Assembly (NCBI RefSeq): GCF_014195325.1
Contig: NZ_JACIBK010000011.1
Span: 149,689-213,688 of the forward strand
DNA length: 64,000 nt
From: Rhizobium sp. BK650
GTDB lineage: Bacteria; Pseudomonadota; Alphaproteobacteria; Rhizobiales; Rhizobiaceae
Direction of reading: 5' to 3'
The notes under the pieces were generated by a model, which had not been told where the DNA came from, did not search any database, and was given only the letters and a program-made list of their open reading frames with translations. Below are positions 25,723 through 34,451 of the stretch, one piece after another; the stretch's first letter is position 1; each line of letters starts with the position of its first letter. The position numbers and the translations under genes were made by a program.

Positions 25723-25792
25723 ATGTCATCGGACCTAAGTCCTTGTTCAAACAGGACTTAGGTCCAGTGTCCAGAGACGATGCCGATGACAT
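25723..25792. repeat. Nested inverted repeats
   Basis: A perfect 13-base stem GGACCTAAGTCCT/AGGACTTAGGTCC (25731-25743 with 25753-25765, 9-base loop) lies inside an outer pair ATGTCATCGG/CCGATGACAT (25723-25732 with 25783-25792). It occupies the 250-base gap between the penicillin-binding protein and a small secreted protein, both reading outward. It could be a repeat element or a regulator site; no T tract follows. Confidence 0.6.
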
Positions 25793-25860
25793 ATTAAGAT
25801 TCAAGGCGTGGGGAGATTGCCTTGCGATGGAGTGCGCGTAAACCGGAATCGGAAGAGGAC

Positions 25861-26127
25861 ATGAAGAAGTTAATTATCGCAGCGTTGGCCTTAGCGACGG
25901 CGTTAACAGCGTCGCCCGCATTCTCTCAGATCTACTTCGAGTATGGGACCGGCCCTCGCTATTACGACCGCCCAGAGCCACGCTACTATCGTTACCCGCC
26001 ACGCTACGCCTACGACGACTACTATGGCGGCCCGAGATATCGGCATGGCGACCGGTGCTGGACGCAGAGATACTACGGATATAAACACCACCACCGCGTT
26101 GTACGATACAGGACCGTCTGCGACTAG
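25861..26127 (+). CDS. Small secreted Tyr/Arg-rich protein
   Basis: An 88-residue protein with a signal peptide (MKKLIIAALALATALTASPAFS). The mature part is strikingly rich in Tyr, Arg, Pro and His (RYYDRPEPRYYRYPPR, YGYKHHHRVVRYR) with two cysteines, DRCW and TVCD. Small proteins of this make-up are common in rhizobia, but their role is not known; they may sit in the cell envelope. The start at 25861 follows GAAGAGGA; the frame could extend to 25822, but that would precede the signal peptide. Confidence 0.72.
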   Translation: MKKLIIAALALATALTASPAFSQIYFEYGTGPRYYDRPEPRYYRYPPRYAYDDYYGGPRYRHGDRCWTQRYYGYKHHHRVVRYRTVCD

Positions 26128-26193
26128 ACTATGTTGGGCCGCTGCCACGGTCTGCAAATCGCGGCGCGTAGAGTCGGTTGCCTTTTAAGCGTT

Positions 26194-26213
26194 GCCCGAT
26201 GTCACTATCGGGC
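26194..26213. terminator. Small hairpin between convergent genes
   Basis: GCCCGAT/ATCGGGC with a 6-base loop lies between the secreted-protein gene and the cupin gene, which converge. It is a plausible bidirectional terminator, although there is no T run. Confidence 0.4.
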
Positions 26214-26222
26214 GAGCACGAC

Positions 26223-26687
26223 CTACGCCGCCAGGATCGTGATCCCATGCGCGTTTGCCGCCGCCCGCAGCCGGGCCACCGTTTCCGGCGACGGCTTGCC
26301 CTGCGGTCGCTCGGCCACGCCCTCCGTCTCTATGAATTCGGCCATGTCGCGGTCGACGATGGCCGAAAAGACGGCAGGCACGGTTCCGTTGTTGGAATAG
26401 CCGTGCACCATGAAGGGCGCGATGCTGACGATGTCGCCGGCGCTCGCCTGAATCTCTTCTGGCCCGGTATCGGTCAGCCGCCAGATCGTCAGAGTACCTT
26501 CGATGATCCGGAAGACTTCCGGGCTCGCATGCGTATGCCGCGGCGTCCTGCCGCCGGGTTCGACCGTCACATCGAAGACGTTGAGCCAGTTGCCTGTCAG
26601 GCGAGCCCGTCGCTCCACCTTGTCGCCCAGCACGAAGAAGCTTTTCGCCTCCGTCCGGGGATCTGTTTTCACAAATGAGTTGGACAT
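26223..26687 (-). CDS. Cupin-domain protein
   Basis: A 154-residue single-domain cupin. The metal-site motifs are partly visible: PGGRTPRHTHASPEVFRIIEG (motif 1, with His-x-His and Glu) and AGDIVSIAPFMVHGYSN (motif 2 His). The start at 26687 (MSNSFVKTDPRTEAKSF) follows AAAGAGAC; the frame could begin at 26753. Function is not assignable beyond a small-molecule-binding or oxygenase-like barrel. No partner gene is obvious. Confidence 0.8.
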   Translation of the reverse strand: MSNSFVKTDPRTEAKSFFVLGDKVERRARLTGNWLNVFDVTVEPGGRTPRHTHASPEVFRIIEGTLTIWRLTDTGPEEIQASAGDIVSIAPFMVHGYSNNGTVPAVFSAIVDRDMAEFIETEGVAERPQGKPSPETVARLRAAANAHGITILAA

Positions 26688-26959
26688 GATGTCTCTTTCT
26701 TGTTCTTGCGGGGCGGTCCGATAGACCTTCGCGGCCATTTTGGCAACCGCCACAAAATCGGGGAGGGGCAGAAGGCATGCCGCTTTTGCGTGCTTTCAGG
26801 CCCTGAAACCGACCGTGATCATATCGGTACGGCTTCTTCTCTTCGCAAGTGCGACAGGTTGGCCACCGCCATTCCTGTAATATCGGCGACATAGAAGAGG
26901 CGCATAGAACGCGCCGATCCTTCCCCGCCAATCCGGCATACCATCAGCGGAGCAACCCC

Positions 26960-27777
26960 ATGTCTTCTCTTCCCGTAGTCGGCGCCGCCATGACGATCGA
27001 CGAACTCGAAAACCATCGTAACTGGCTCTTCGAAAAGTCCCGCGATCTCGAACTGCAGAGCTTCATCGATGCCGACGTTCTGAACGGTGACTGGACGCCG
27101 CGCGCCGATCGCGCGAGGAAACTTCTCGACGGCTTCAAGGGCCGCGTCGGCATCCATGGGCCGTTCTGGGGCTTTGTCATCGCCTCGCAGGATCCGGATA
27201 TCCGCGCCGTCGTCTCCCGCCGCATGCTGCAGGGCCTCGATGTTGCGCCGCGATCGGCGGCACGCACATGGTCATCCACAGCCCCTATACGACCTGGGGC
27301 TATAACAACCTCGACAACAATCCCGGCGAGCGCGAAAGCATCATCGATTATTGCCATCAGACGATGCGGGAAGCCGTGAAGCGCGCCGAGGAAACCGGCT
27401 GCACTCTCGTCATCGAGAACATCGAGGACAAGGATCCGCATATTCGTGTGGCGCTGGCTGAGAGCTTCAATTCGCCGGCAGTCGCCGTCTCTATCGACAC
27501 CGGTCATGCACACTACGCTCACGGTTCCACCGGTGCCCCGCCGGTCGATTACTACGTCCATGCCGCGGGCAATCGCCTCGGCCATGTTCACCTGCAGGAC
27601 GCGGACGGTTATGCCGATCGCCACTGGCCGCTCGGCCAAGGCACGATCAACTGGCGCGCGGTCTTTGCAGCTCTTGCCAAGGTCGAAAGCAATCCGCGCC
27701 TGATCATCGAGATCAAGGACAAATCGAAGATCATCGCTTCGGCCGAATACTTGGCCTCGATCGGCGTTGCACAGTAA
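26960..27777 (+). pseudogene. Sugar phosphate isomerase/epimerase, frameshifted
   Basis: A TIM-barrel isomerase/epimerase (AP endonuclease 2 family) split by a -1 frameshift. The first part, starting at 26960 (MSSLPVVGAAMTIDELENH), runs to about 27244 (RMLQGLDV). The second part continues in another frame as CAAIGGTHMVIHSPYTTWGY and ends at 27777 with EIKDKSKIIASAEYL. Loss of one base in GATGTTGCGCC (27239-27249) explains it. Restored, the protein would have about 272 residues with metal ligands in TLVIENIED, DTGHAHY and GHVHLQD. Both halves are otherwise intact, so this is a recent mutation or a sequencing error. Confidence 0.8.
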
Positions 27778-27816
27778 ATGGCGATTGACAGCGAGGTGAT
27801 ATCTCGCCGTCACCCT

Positions 27817-28995
27817 TCAGGCCGCGGCATCCCGCGGCCGCCGCGTGAAGGCGACCGGCAGGCAGAGCACATACAGGCCTGCGCCCAGCACCCAGACAAG
27901 TCCCGGAAAGACATCGCGTGAGGCGAAATAGACCGTGCTGATCGCTAGCGGCCCGATGATCGAGGCAAGGCTCGTCATGCTCGCGAGCAGCCCCTGTGCG
28001 CGTCCCTGATGATCGCCATCGACGCGCCCTGTCACCAGAGACTGCAGAGCCGGCGCCCCGATGCCGCCGAGGCAGAAGAGCGGCATGAGCAGGAAGGCCA
28101 TCCAGCCCTCAGTCACCAGTGCGATTGTGATATAGGCCGCGCTGTCGGCGACGATGCCGATCAGCAGAGTCCGGTGCTCTCCCCATCGTTCGCTGATCGG
28201 CCCGGCAATGAAGGCCTGCACGACCGCATGGAAAAAGCCGAAGGCGGCAAGCGAGAGGCCGACCATCATCGGCGACCAGGAGAATTTGTCCTGACCGTAG
28301 AGAACCCAGATCGTGCCGCCAACCTCGCCGACAAGGGCAAGGATGAAATAGGCGCCGGCAAGCGGTAGCAGCAGCCGGTACCCCATCAGCCAGCGGAAAT
28401 GCGCGAGCGGTGAAAACTCCTGTTTCTTGGCTTCCGCGCCGGTCATGCGCGTCTCCGGCAGCATGAAGAGCGCCATCAGCAGATTGGCGGCATTGAGTGT
28501 GGCAGCAGCAATGAAAGGCAGCCTCACGGAGAATTCACCCAGAACGCCGCCGACCGCCGGGCCGGCAATGAAGCCGATGCCGAAGCAGGCGCTGAGCTGG
28601 CCGAAGCGGCGGGTGCGCTCGGCATCCTCGGTGAGGTCGGTCACGCAGGCTGCCGCCACCGCGTTGCTGGCGCCGGTAATCCCGGCGATCGCCCTGCCGA
28701 TGAAGAGCAGCCACAGCGATGGTGCGGCGGCCATGAAGACATAGTCGACCGCGGCGCCGGCAAGTGACACCATCAATACCGGTTTGCGGCCGAACCGGTC
28801 CGACAGTGAACCCAGCACCGGGGAGAAGATGAATTGCATCAGCGCATAGAGTGCCAGAAAGGCACCAAACCGCCATCCGAGATCGTCACTATGGCCCACG
28901 TCCTGCAGCAGCCGCGGAAAGATCGGCAAGGTCAGACCGATGCCGGCGGCATCGAGGATCACGGTGGCGTAGACGACTGTCAGCGCTTTTTTCAT
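27817..28995 (-). CDS. TetA-type MFS efflux protein
   Basis: A 392-residue, 12-helix major facilitator of the Tet(A)/DHA1 group. The start at 28995 (MKKALTVVYATVILDAAGIGLTL) fits the TetA N-terminus. Motif A is GSLSDRFGRKPVL (after FSPVL), and the AGITGA and GPAVGG blocks are also typical. Tet proteins export tetracycline-Mg complexes in exchange for protons. It is divergent from a TetR-type gene with two operator-like dyads between them. Agrobacterium tumefaciens C58 has a cryptic tetA-tetR pair of this kind; the true substrate here is not proven. Confidence 0.85.
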   Translation of the reverse strand: MKKALTVVYATVILDAAGIGLTLPIFPRLLQDVGHSDDLGWRFGAFLALYALMQFIFSPVLGSLSDRFGRKPVLMVSLAGAAVDYVFMAAAPSLWLLFIGRAIAGITGASNAVAAACVTDLTEDAERTRRFGQLSACFGIGFIAGPAVGGVLGEFSVRLPFIAAATLNAANLLMALFMLPETRMTGAEAKKQEFSPLAHFRWLMGYRLLLPLAGAYFILALVGEVGGTIWVLYGQDKFSWSPMMVGLSLAAFGFFHAVVQAFIAGPISERWGEHRTLLIGIVADSAAYITIALVTEGWMAFLLMPLFCLGGIGAPALQSLVTGRVDGDHQGRAQGLLASMTSLASIIGPLAISTVYFASRDVFPGLVWVLGAGLYVLCLPVAFTRRPRDAAA

Positions 28996-29011
28996 TAGAT
29001 CGCCTGAAAAT

Positions 29012-29043
29012 TTATCACTGATAAGCTCCTTATCGCTGATAAG
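29012..29043. promoter_or_regulatory. Paired TetR operators
   Basis: Two dyads lie between the divergent efflux and repressor genes: TTATCACTGATAA (29012-29024) and CTTATCGCTGATAAG (29029-29043), each with a TTATC/GATAA arm pair around three bases. The twin layout copies the tetO1/tetO2 arrangement of classical tet determinants. Confidence 0.75.
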
Positions 29044-29072
29044 TTGAAATGGCAACAGGGAATGGAACACGG

Positions 29073-29684
29073 ATGAAGGTAGACCGCGCGCAGATCCTCG
29101 ACGAAGCGCTGAAGCTCTTGAATGAGGTGGGCATCGATGCGCTCTCCACACGAATGCTCGCCGAGCGACTGAATGTGCGTCAGCCGGCCCTTTACTGGCA
29201 TTTCAAGAGCAAACGAGCGCTGGTGGAGGCCATGGCCGAGGAGATCATGGCGCGAGGTCACACCCACGACTGGTCGGTCGTGCCCGAGAATTGGCGGAAC
29301 TTCATGCTCGAAAACGCCCGTGATTTCCGTCGCACGCTCTTGAGCTATCGCGATGGCGGCCGCGTCCACGCCGGCAGCGAAACCAGCCCGCAGGATCTTC
29401 CCAATGTCGAGGCACATATCGCCGTTCTCGTCAAAGCGGGCATCGAAGCGGAATTCGCCATGGAACTGCTCGTCGCCATCGCCCGCTACACTGTCGGCTG
29501 CGTTATCGAAGAACAGGCCGAGCCGCCGCCGGAGCAGGAAAAGCTCGACGCCGCCGCCGTCGATTTCCCGCTGACGCGCCGGGCTATTGCCCATTATCGG
29601 GATCGCGGCCACGAAGCCTTTTTCGAAGCCGGGCTGCAGATGATGATCGACGGTGCCGCACAACGGCTGGCCCGGCACACGTGA
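29073..29684 (+). CDS. TetR-type repressor of the adjacent efflux gene
   Basis: A 203-residue TetR-family repressor with the DNA-binding helix-turn-helix LSTRMLAERLNVRQPALYWHFKSK and the C-terminal ligand domain of Tet repressors. The start at 29073 (MKVDRAQILDEALKLL) matches the usual TetR beginning and has AGGGAA upstream; an ATG at 29049 would add eight residues and touch the operator. It is divergent from the TetA-like pump, with two dyads in between, so it represses both genes until the drug binds. The inducer is inferred. Confidence 0.86.
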   Translation: MKVDRAQILDEALKLLNEVGIDALSTRMLAERLNVRQPALYWHFKSKRALVEAMAEEIMARGHTHDWSVVPENWRNFMLENARDFRRTLLSYRDGGRVHAGSETSPQDLPNVEAHIAVLVKAGIEAEFAMELLVAIARYTVGCVIEEQAEPPPEQEKLDAAAVDFPLTRRAIAHYRDRGHEAFFEAGLQMMIDGAAQRLARHT

Positions 29685-29687
29685 GCC

Positions 29688-30614
29688 TCAGTCGCGCATC
29701 GCCCAGCGAATGCCGGCAGCCACCGAAAGTCCAAGGAGCGGCCATATTGCCCAAAAAATCCCATGCCATGTCAGCATGTTGATGATGACAATGCCAATCC
29801 CGATGACGGCAAGCGCTGCAATGCGCTGGTCGAACTGAGCCTGCAAGCGCACCCATGCCATGGCCGCCACGAAGGCGAAGGCAAGCAGCGGCCATGCCGC
29901 CCAGAACTCGCCCTCCCAGCTAGCAAGATTGATGACGACGAGCATGGCGCCGATGACGGCCAGGATGCCGCCGAGTTTGCGCAGCCGGCCACGCGGGAGC
30001 GGGGGCAGAGGCGAGGCTGGCGCCGGTCTTGGCGCCGTCGCTTCGACAGGCCGAGTGGCAGCGGCTGCCGGCTTCTGCGGTTCAGTGCCGATATCGCCGA
30101 CCCGCACGGCATAGCTTGGCACGGCGTCTGCGACATTCTTCATCTCCAGGGGGCCTAGAAAATCGAAGGCGACCGCGACCTTGTTGCGCACCTGATCGTA
30201 GACGGTGTTCGAGATGACGATCCCGCCGGCCGGCGCTGAGGCTTGCAGCCGCGCGGCGATATTGACGCCGTCGCCATAGATATCGTCGCCTTCGACAATG
30301 ACGTCGCCGAGATTGATGCCGATGCGGAAAAACATGCGCCCGTCCGTCGGCCGCGCAGCATTCTTGCCGGCAAGCTCGTTCTGCACGTCGATTGCGGCCC
30401 GCACTGCTTCGACCACGCTCGGAAAATCGGCAAGCAGCCCATCGCCCCAGGTATTGACCACCCGTCCGCCGTGCGAAGTGATGAGCCGCGACATGGCATC
30501 GCGGTAATGCTTCAGCATCGCGAGCGTGCCTTCCTCATCCTCGCCCATCAAACGCGTATAGTCCTGCACGTCGGCTGCAAAGATCGTCGTCAGCTTACGG
30601 TGTGTCTCGCTCAT
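29688..30614 (-). CDS. Class III adenylate/guanylate cyclase-like protein with duplicated membrane module
   Basis: A 308-residue protein. The N-terminal 180 residues are a class III nucleotide cyclase catalytic domain: FAADVQDYTRLM with metal Asp15, WGDGLLADFP, and INLGDVIVEGDDIYGDGVN. A Pro/Ala linker follows, then four membrane helices arranged as two repeats, each containing W-x-G-x-FWA-x-WPLL (WEGEFWAAWPLL and WHGIFWAIWPLL), like tandem 2TM domains. The catalytic domain is therefore cytoplasmic and membrane-tethered at its C-terminus. It probably makes cAMP. The start at 30614 (MSETHRKL) is preferred; 30626 is possible. Confidence 0.85.
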   Translation of the reverse strand: MSETHRKLTTIFAADVQDYTRLMGEDEEGTLAMLKHYRDAMSRLITSHGGRVVNTWGDGLLADFPSVVEAVRAAIDVQNELAGKNAARPTDGRMFFRIGINLGDVIVEGDDIYGDGVNIAARLQASAPAGGIVISNTVYDQVRNKVAVAFDFLGPLEMKNVADAVPSYAVRVGDIGTEPQKPAAAATRPVEATAPRPAPASPLPPLPRGRLRKLGGILAVIGAMLVVINLASWEGEFWAAWPLLAFAFVAAMAWVRLQAQFDQRIAALAVIGIGIVIINMLTWHGIFWAIWPLLGLSVAAGIRWAMRD

Positions 30615-30720
30615 GAAATCCCCCATCGCCTCCGGCGGCCCCGTGGTTCATAACCCTATAGGTGGGATCGCAACCATTCGCCTGGTAGTCCACTCCGGCG
30701 CGAACTACTTCTGCGATCAA

Positions 30721-31761
<1,041 letters not shown>

Positions 31762-32013
31762 CCGTTCATCTCCTGGCCTGGCCCGCATTTTCCGGCCGCC
31801 ATGATGGCACGCGGTTGTGGCATGCATCCAGTCGGCTTTCGATCATTTTCCTTTATGGACCCATCGTTTTAGCACCATCGAACGCGCATCAATATTTCAA
31901 TCGCAACGCGGTCTCCGGCATTTTCTTGCTTCGATGTTTCAACTGCCAATTTGCGCTTGACCGGTCCGGAGATGGAGGATTTTGCTTTGCCGACTTCAGA
32001 AGGAGAGCCCAAA

Positions 32014-32901
32014 ATGCCCGTCGATACATCACCTCGCACGACCACCTGGACCTATGTCGACGGAGAGTGGATTGCCGGAAACCCGCCGCTGATCGGGCCG
32101 ACCTCACATGCCATGTGGCTCGGCTCCACTGTCTTCGACGGGGCCCGCTGGTTCGACGGCGTCGCGCCCGATCTCGAACTGCATTGCCAGCGCATCAACC
32201 GTTCTGCCGTTGCCATGGGCCTGAAGCCGATCAAGACCGCCGAGGAGATCGAGGCGCTTGCCTGGGAAGGCGTGAAGAAGTTCGACGCCAAGACGCCGAT
32301 CTATATCAAGCCGATGTATTGGGGTGAGCATGGTTCGGCGGGCAGCGTCGTGAGCGTCGACGGCGAATCCACCCGGTTTGCGCTCTGCCTGTTCGAGGCG
32401 GCCATGGGCGGACACGGCGGCTCCTCGCTCACCGTTTCCCCCTATCGCCGCCCGACGCCGGAAACGGCGATGACGGATGCCAAGGCAGGTTCGCTCTATC
32501 CGAACAGTGGCCGCGCCATCGCCGAAGCAAGAAGCCGCGGCTTCGACAATGCCCTGATGCGCGACATGAACGGCAACGTGGCCGAAACCGCCTCCTCGAA
32601 CGTCTTCATGGTCAAGGACGGCGTGGTCTTCACGCCGATCGCCAACCGCACCTTCCTCGCCGGCATCACGCGGCTGCGCGTCATCGGCCTCTTGCGCAAG
32701 GCCGGCTTCGACGTGCGCGAGGCGACCCTGTCGGTCGAGGATTTCATGGGCGCCGACGAGGTCTTCACGACCGGCAACTATTCCAAGGTAGTCGGCGTCA
32801 ACAGGCTCGACAGTCGCAATTTCCAGGAAGGCCCGGTCACGCGCAAGGCGCTGGAACTCTACATGGACTGGGCCTACGGCCGCTCTGCGAGCGATGAATA
32901 G
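32014..32901 (+). CDS. Class IV aminotransferase (branched-chain type)
   Basis: A 295-residue fold-type IV PLP aminotransferase of the IlvE group. The motif DAKAGSLYPNSGRAIAEA carries the PLP lysine (Lys156), and GNVAETASSNVFMVKDGVV holds Glu190 and the phosphate-binding region. IlvE-type enzymes interconvert branched-chain amino acids and 2-oxo acids, but D-amino acid and chorismate-lyase relatives exist; the N-terminal GSTVFDGARWF suits IlvE. The start at 32014 has AAGGAGA eight bases before it. A family A repeat follows the gene. Confidence 0.88.
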   Translation: MPVDTSPRTTTWTYVDGEWIAGNPPLIGPTSHAMWLGSTVFDGARWFDGVAPDLELHCQRINRSAVAMGLKPIKTAEEIEALAWEGVKKFDAKTPIYIKPMYWGEHGSAGSVVSVDGESTRFALCLFEAAMGGHGGSSLTVSPYRRPTPETAMTDAKAGSLYPNSGRAIAEARSRGFDNALMRDMNGNVAETASSNVFMVKDGVVFTPIANRTFLAGITRLRVIGLLRKAGFDVREATLSVEDFMGADEVFTTGNYSKVVGVNRLDSRNFQEGPVTRKALELYMDWAYGRSASDE

Positions 32902-32914
32902 TGGTGGTGGGACC

Positions 32915-32990
32915 CAGCGCCGCGCAGCGGCAGCAATCGATCCAGTGGATCGATTGCTGGGTCGAACGCCCTGAGCCATGCAAAGGGCCA
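32915..32990. repeat. Intergenic repeat, family A (third copy)
   Basis: A GCGCCGCGCAGCGGC hairpin, the inverted repeat GCAATCGATCC..GGATCGATTGC (32933-32957) and the GAACGCCCTGAGCC..AAAGGGCC hairpin follow the order seen at 1879-2037. It lies between the convergent aminotransferase and GST genes. Confidence 0.75.
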
Positions 32991-33045
32991 GACGCCGCTT
33001 GGCCAGCCCGATAATCGACGCCGCTACCGCCGGACCGGCACTCTA

Positions 33046-33729
33046 TCACGGCCGCACCGGCGAGCCGACATAACCGGCGGACTGGATATAGGCGATCGGT
33101 GCAAAGAAATTCCCGCTGGCATCGAAGGCCATCAGCCCTTCCTCGCTGAGCGCCGTCAGCACCGCCGGCCGCGACGCGACACGTTTCATGAAAGCGGGAA
33201 GTGCGGGAAAGCGGTCGAGATCGATTTTGATCCACGGCGACCAGTTGAGGCAGACGAAAAGATAGGCATCCGCGACCGTGAAATCCTCGCCGGTGAGATA
33301 GGGGCCGGCAAGCCTCCCATTGATCCAGTCGAGACGCTTGTGGACGACCTCCCGCATGGCGTCATGGGCCGTGGCATAGTCGGCGTTGAAAAGCATCGCC
33401 ATCGGCTTATGCAGTTCCGACGTGATAAAGTTCAGCAGAGACTGCACCTGATTGCGGGCAAAGTTGCCGAATTCCGGCAGCATCTTTCGTCCATCAGGGG
33501 AACTGTCGGCGAGAAATTGCGCGATCGCCGGTCCCTCCGTCAGCACCTTACCATCGTCAAGCACCAGCGCCGGCACATAGCCGTTGCCGTTGATCGAAAA
33601 ATAGTCGTCTCCCTCACTCGTCCTGTGCGTCTTTCGATCGACCGTGATGAGCTCGATATCGATATCGAGTTCGCGGCAGATAATGTGCGGCGACAGCGAA
33701 CAGGCGGCTGCATGCATATAAAGCTTCAT
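33046..33729 (-). CDS. Glutathione S-transferase
   Basis: A 227-residue glutathione S-transferase. The N-terminal thioredoxin fold begins MKLYMHAAACSLSPHI, in which ACSLSPHI is the beta-class active site region, and NGYVPALVLDDG supplies the cis-proline. The C-terminal helical domain contains GEDFTVADAYLFV. It conjugates glutathione to electrophiles in the cytoplasm. A strong AGGAGGAGAAG site precedes the ATG. A divergent TetR gene with a large dyad in between suggests ligand-induced expression. The C-terminal extension after about residue 200 is longer than usual. Confidence 0.9.
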   Translation of the reverse strand: MKLYMHAAACSLSPHIICRELDIDIELITVDRKTHRTSEGDDYFSINGNGYVPALVLDDGKVLTEGPAIAQFLADSSPDGRKMLPEFGNFARNQVQSLLNFITSELHKPMAMLFNADYATAHDAMREVVHKRLDWINGRLAGPYLTGEDFTVADAYLFVCLNWSPWIKIDLDRFPALPAFMKRVASRPAVLTALSEEGLMAFDASGNFFAPIAYIQSAGYVGSPVRP

Positions 33730-33781
33730 GGCTTCTCCTCCTGCGGCGGTTCGAGACCGGCCGCATCAATCCGTTGGACAT

Positions 33782-33837
33782 TTGTACTATTTCGCATAAA
33801 ATTCCCTTGGTCAATTATTTTATGCGAAACGGTACAA
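33782..33837. promoter_or_regulatory. Large inverted repeat, TetR operator candidate
   Basis: Two long arms face each other: TTGTAC-ta-TTTCGCATAAAAT (33782-33802) and ATTTTATGCGAAA-cg-GTACAA (33817-33837). The 19 paired bases per arm are exact mirror images, with a 14-base spacer. It ends two bases before the TetR start codon and covers both divergent promoters. Confidence 0.75.
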
Positions 33838-33838
33838 A

Positions 33839-34447
33839 ATGAGCGAAAAGAAGCGTGGCCGCCCGAGAGCCTTCGATGCTAAGGTGACGCTGGAAAAGGC
33901 GAGGGAAGTGTTCTGGGATCGCGGTTTTGCCGGCACGTCGCTGGATACGCTGAGCGCTGCCACCCAGCTCAATCGTCCGAGCCTCTACGGCGCCTTCGGC
34001 GACAAGGAAGCTCTCTATCTCGATGTCATGGAGGCCTATCGGGCCGAAAGCATGGATGTGCTGGCCGATGCACTCGATCCGTCACTGCCGCTGCGCGACA
34101 ATCTCGCAAATGTCTATAAGAGTGCTCTAAAGATTTATCTTCATGGCGATACCGCCGCCCGCGGCTGTTTCCTCATCAGCACCGCAACGGCCGAAGCGAT
34201 CCAGCACGAGCGCGTTCGCGACCTCCTGAGGCGCAGTCTTGCAGATTTTGACGATGCGATCGAACAGCGCATGGCGCTCGCCGTCGAACGCGGCGAACTG
34301 CCTGAGGGCAGCGATGTCCACATGCTTGCGAGGCTCGCCTCGGCCGTCATGCATTCGCTTGCCGTGCGCGCCCGGGCCGGCGACAGCCGAAGGACGCTGG
34401 AAGCGCTGGCAAAATCCGGCATCGACATGATCTGCGGCAAAGCCTGA
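33839..34447 (+). CDS. TetR/AcrR-family regulator
   Basis: A 202-residue TetR/AcrR repressor. MSEKKRGRPRAFDAKVTLEK leads into the helix-turn-helix GTSLDTLSAATQLNRPSLYGAF. The ligand-binding part is typical of its subgroup (ARGCFLISTATAEA). It is divergent from the GST gene, its likely target. There is no Shine-Dalgarno before the ATG and the operator runs almost into the start codon, so the mRNA may be leaderless. The ligand is unknown. Confidence 0.88.
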   Translation: MSEKKRGRPRAFDAKVTLEKAREVFWDRGFAGTSLDTLSAATQLNRPSLYGAFGDKEALYLDVMEAYRAESMDVLADALDPSLPLRDNLANVYKSALKIYLHGDTAARGCFLISTATAEAIQHERVRDLLRRSLADFDDAIEQRMALAVERGELPEGSDVHMLARLASAVMHSLAVRARAGDSRRTLEALAKSGIDMICGKA

Positions 34448-34451
34448 CGGA

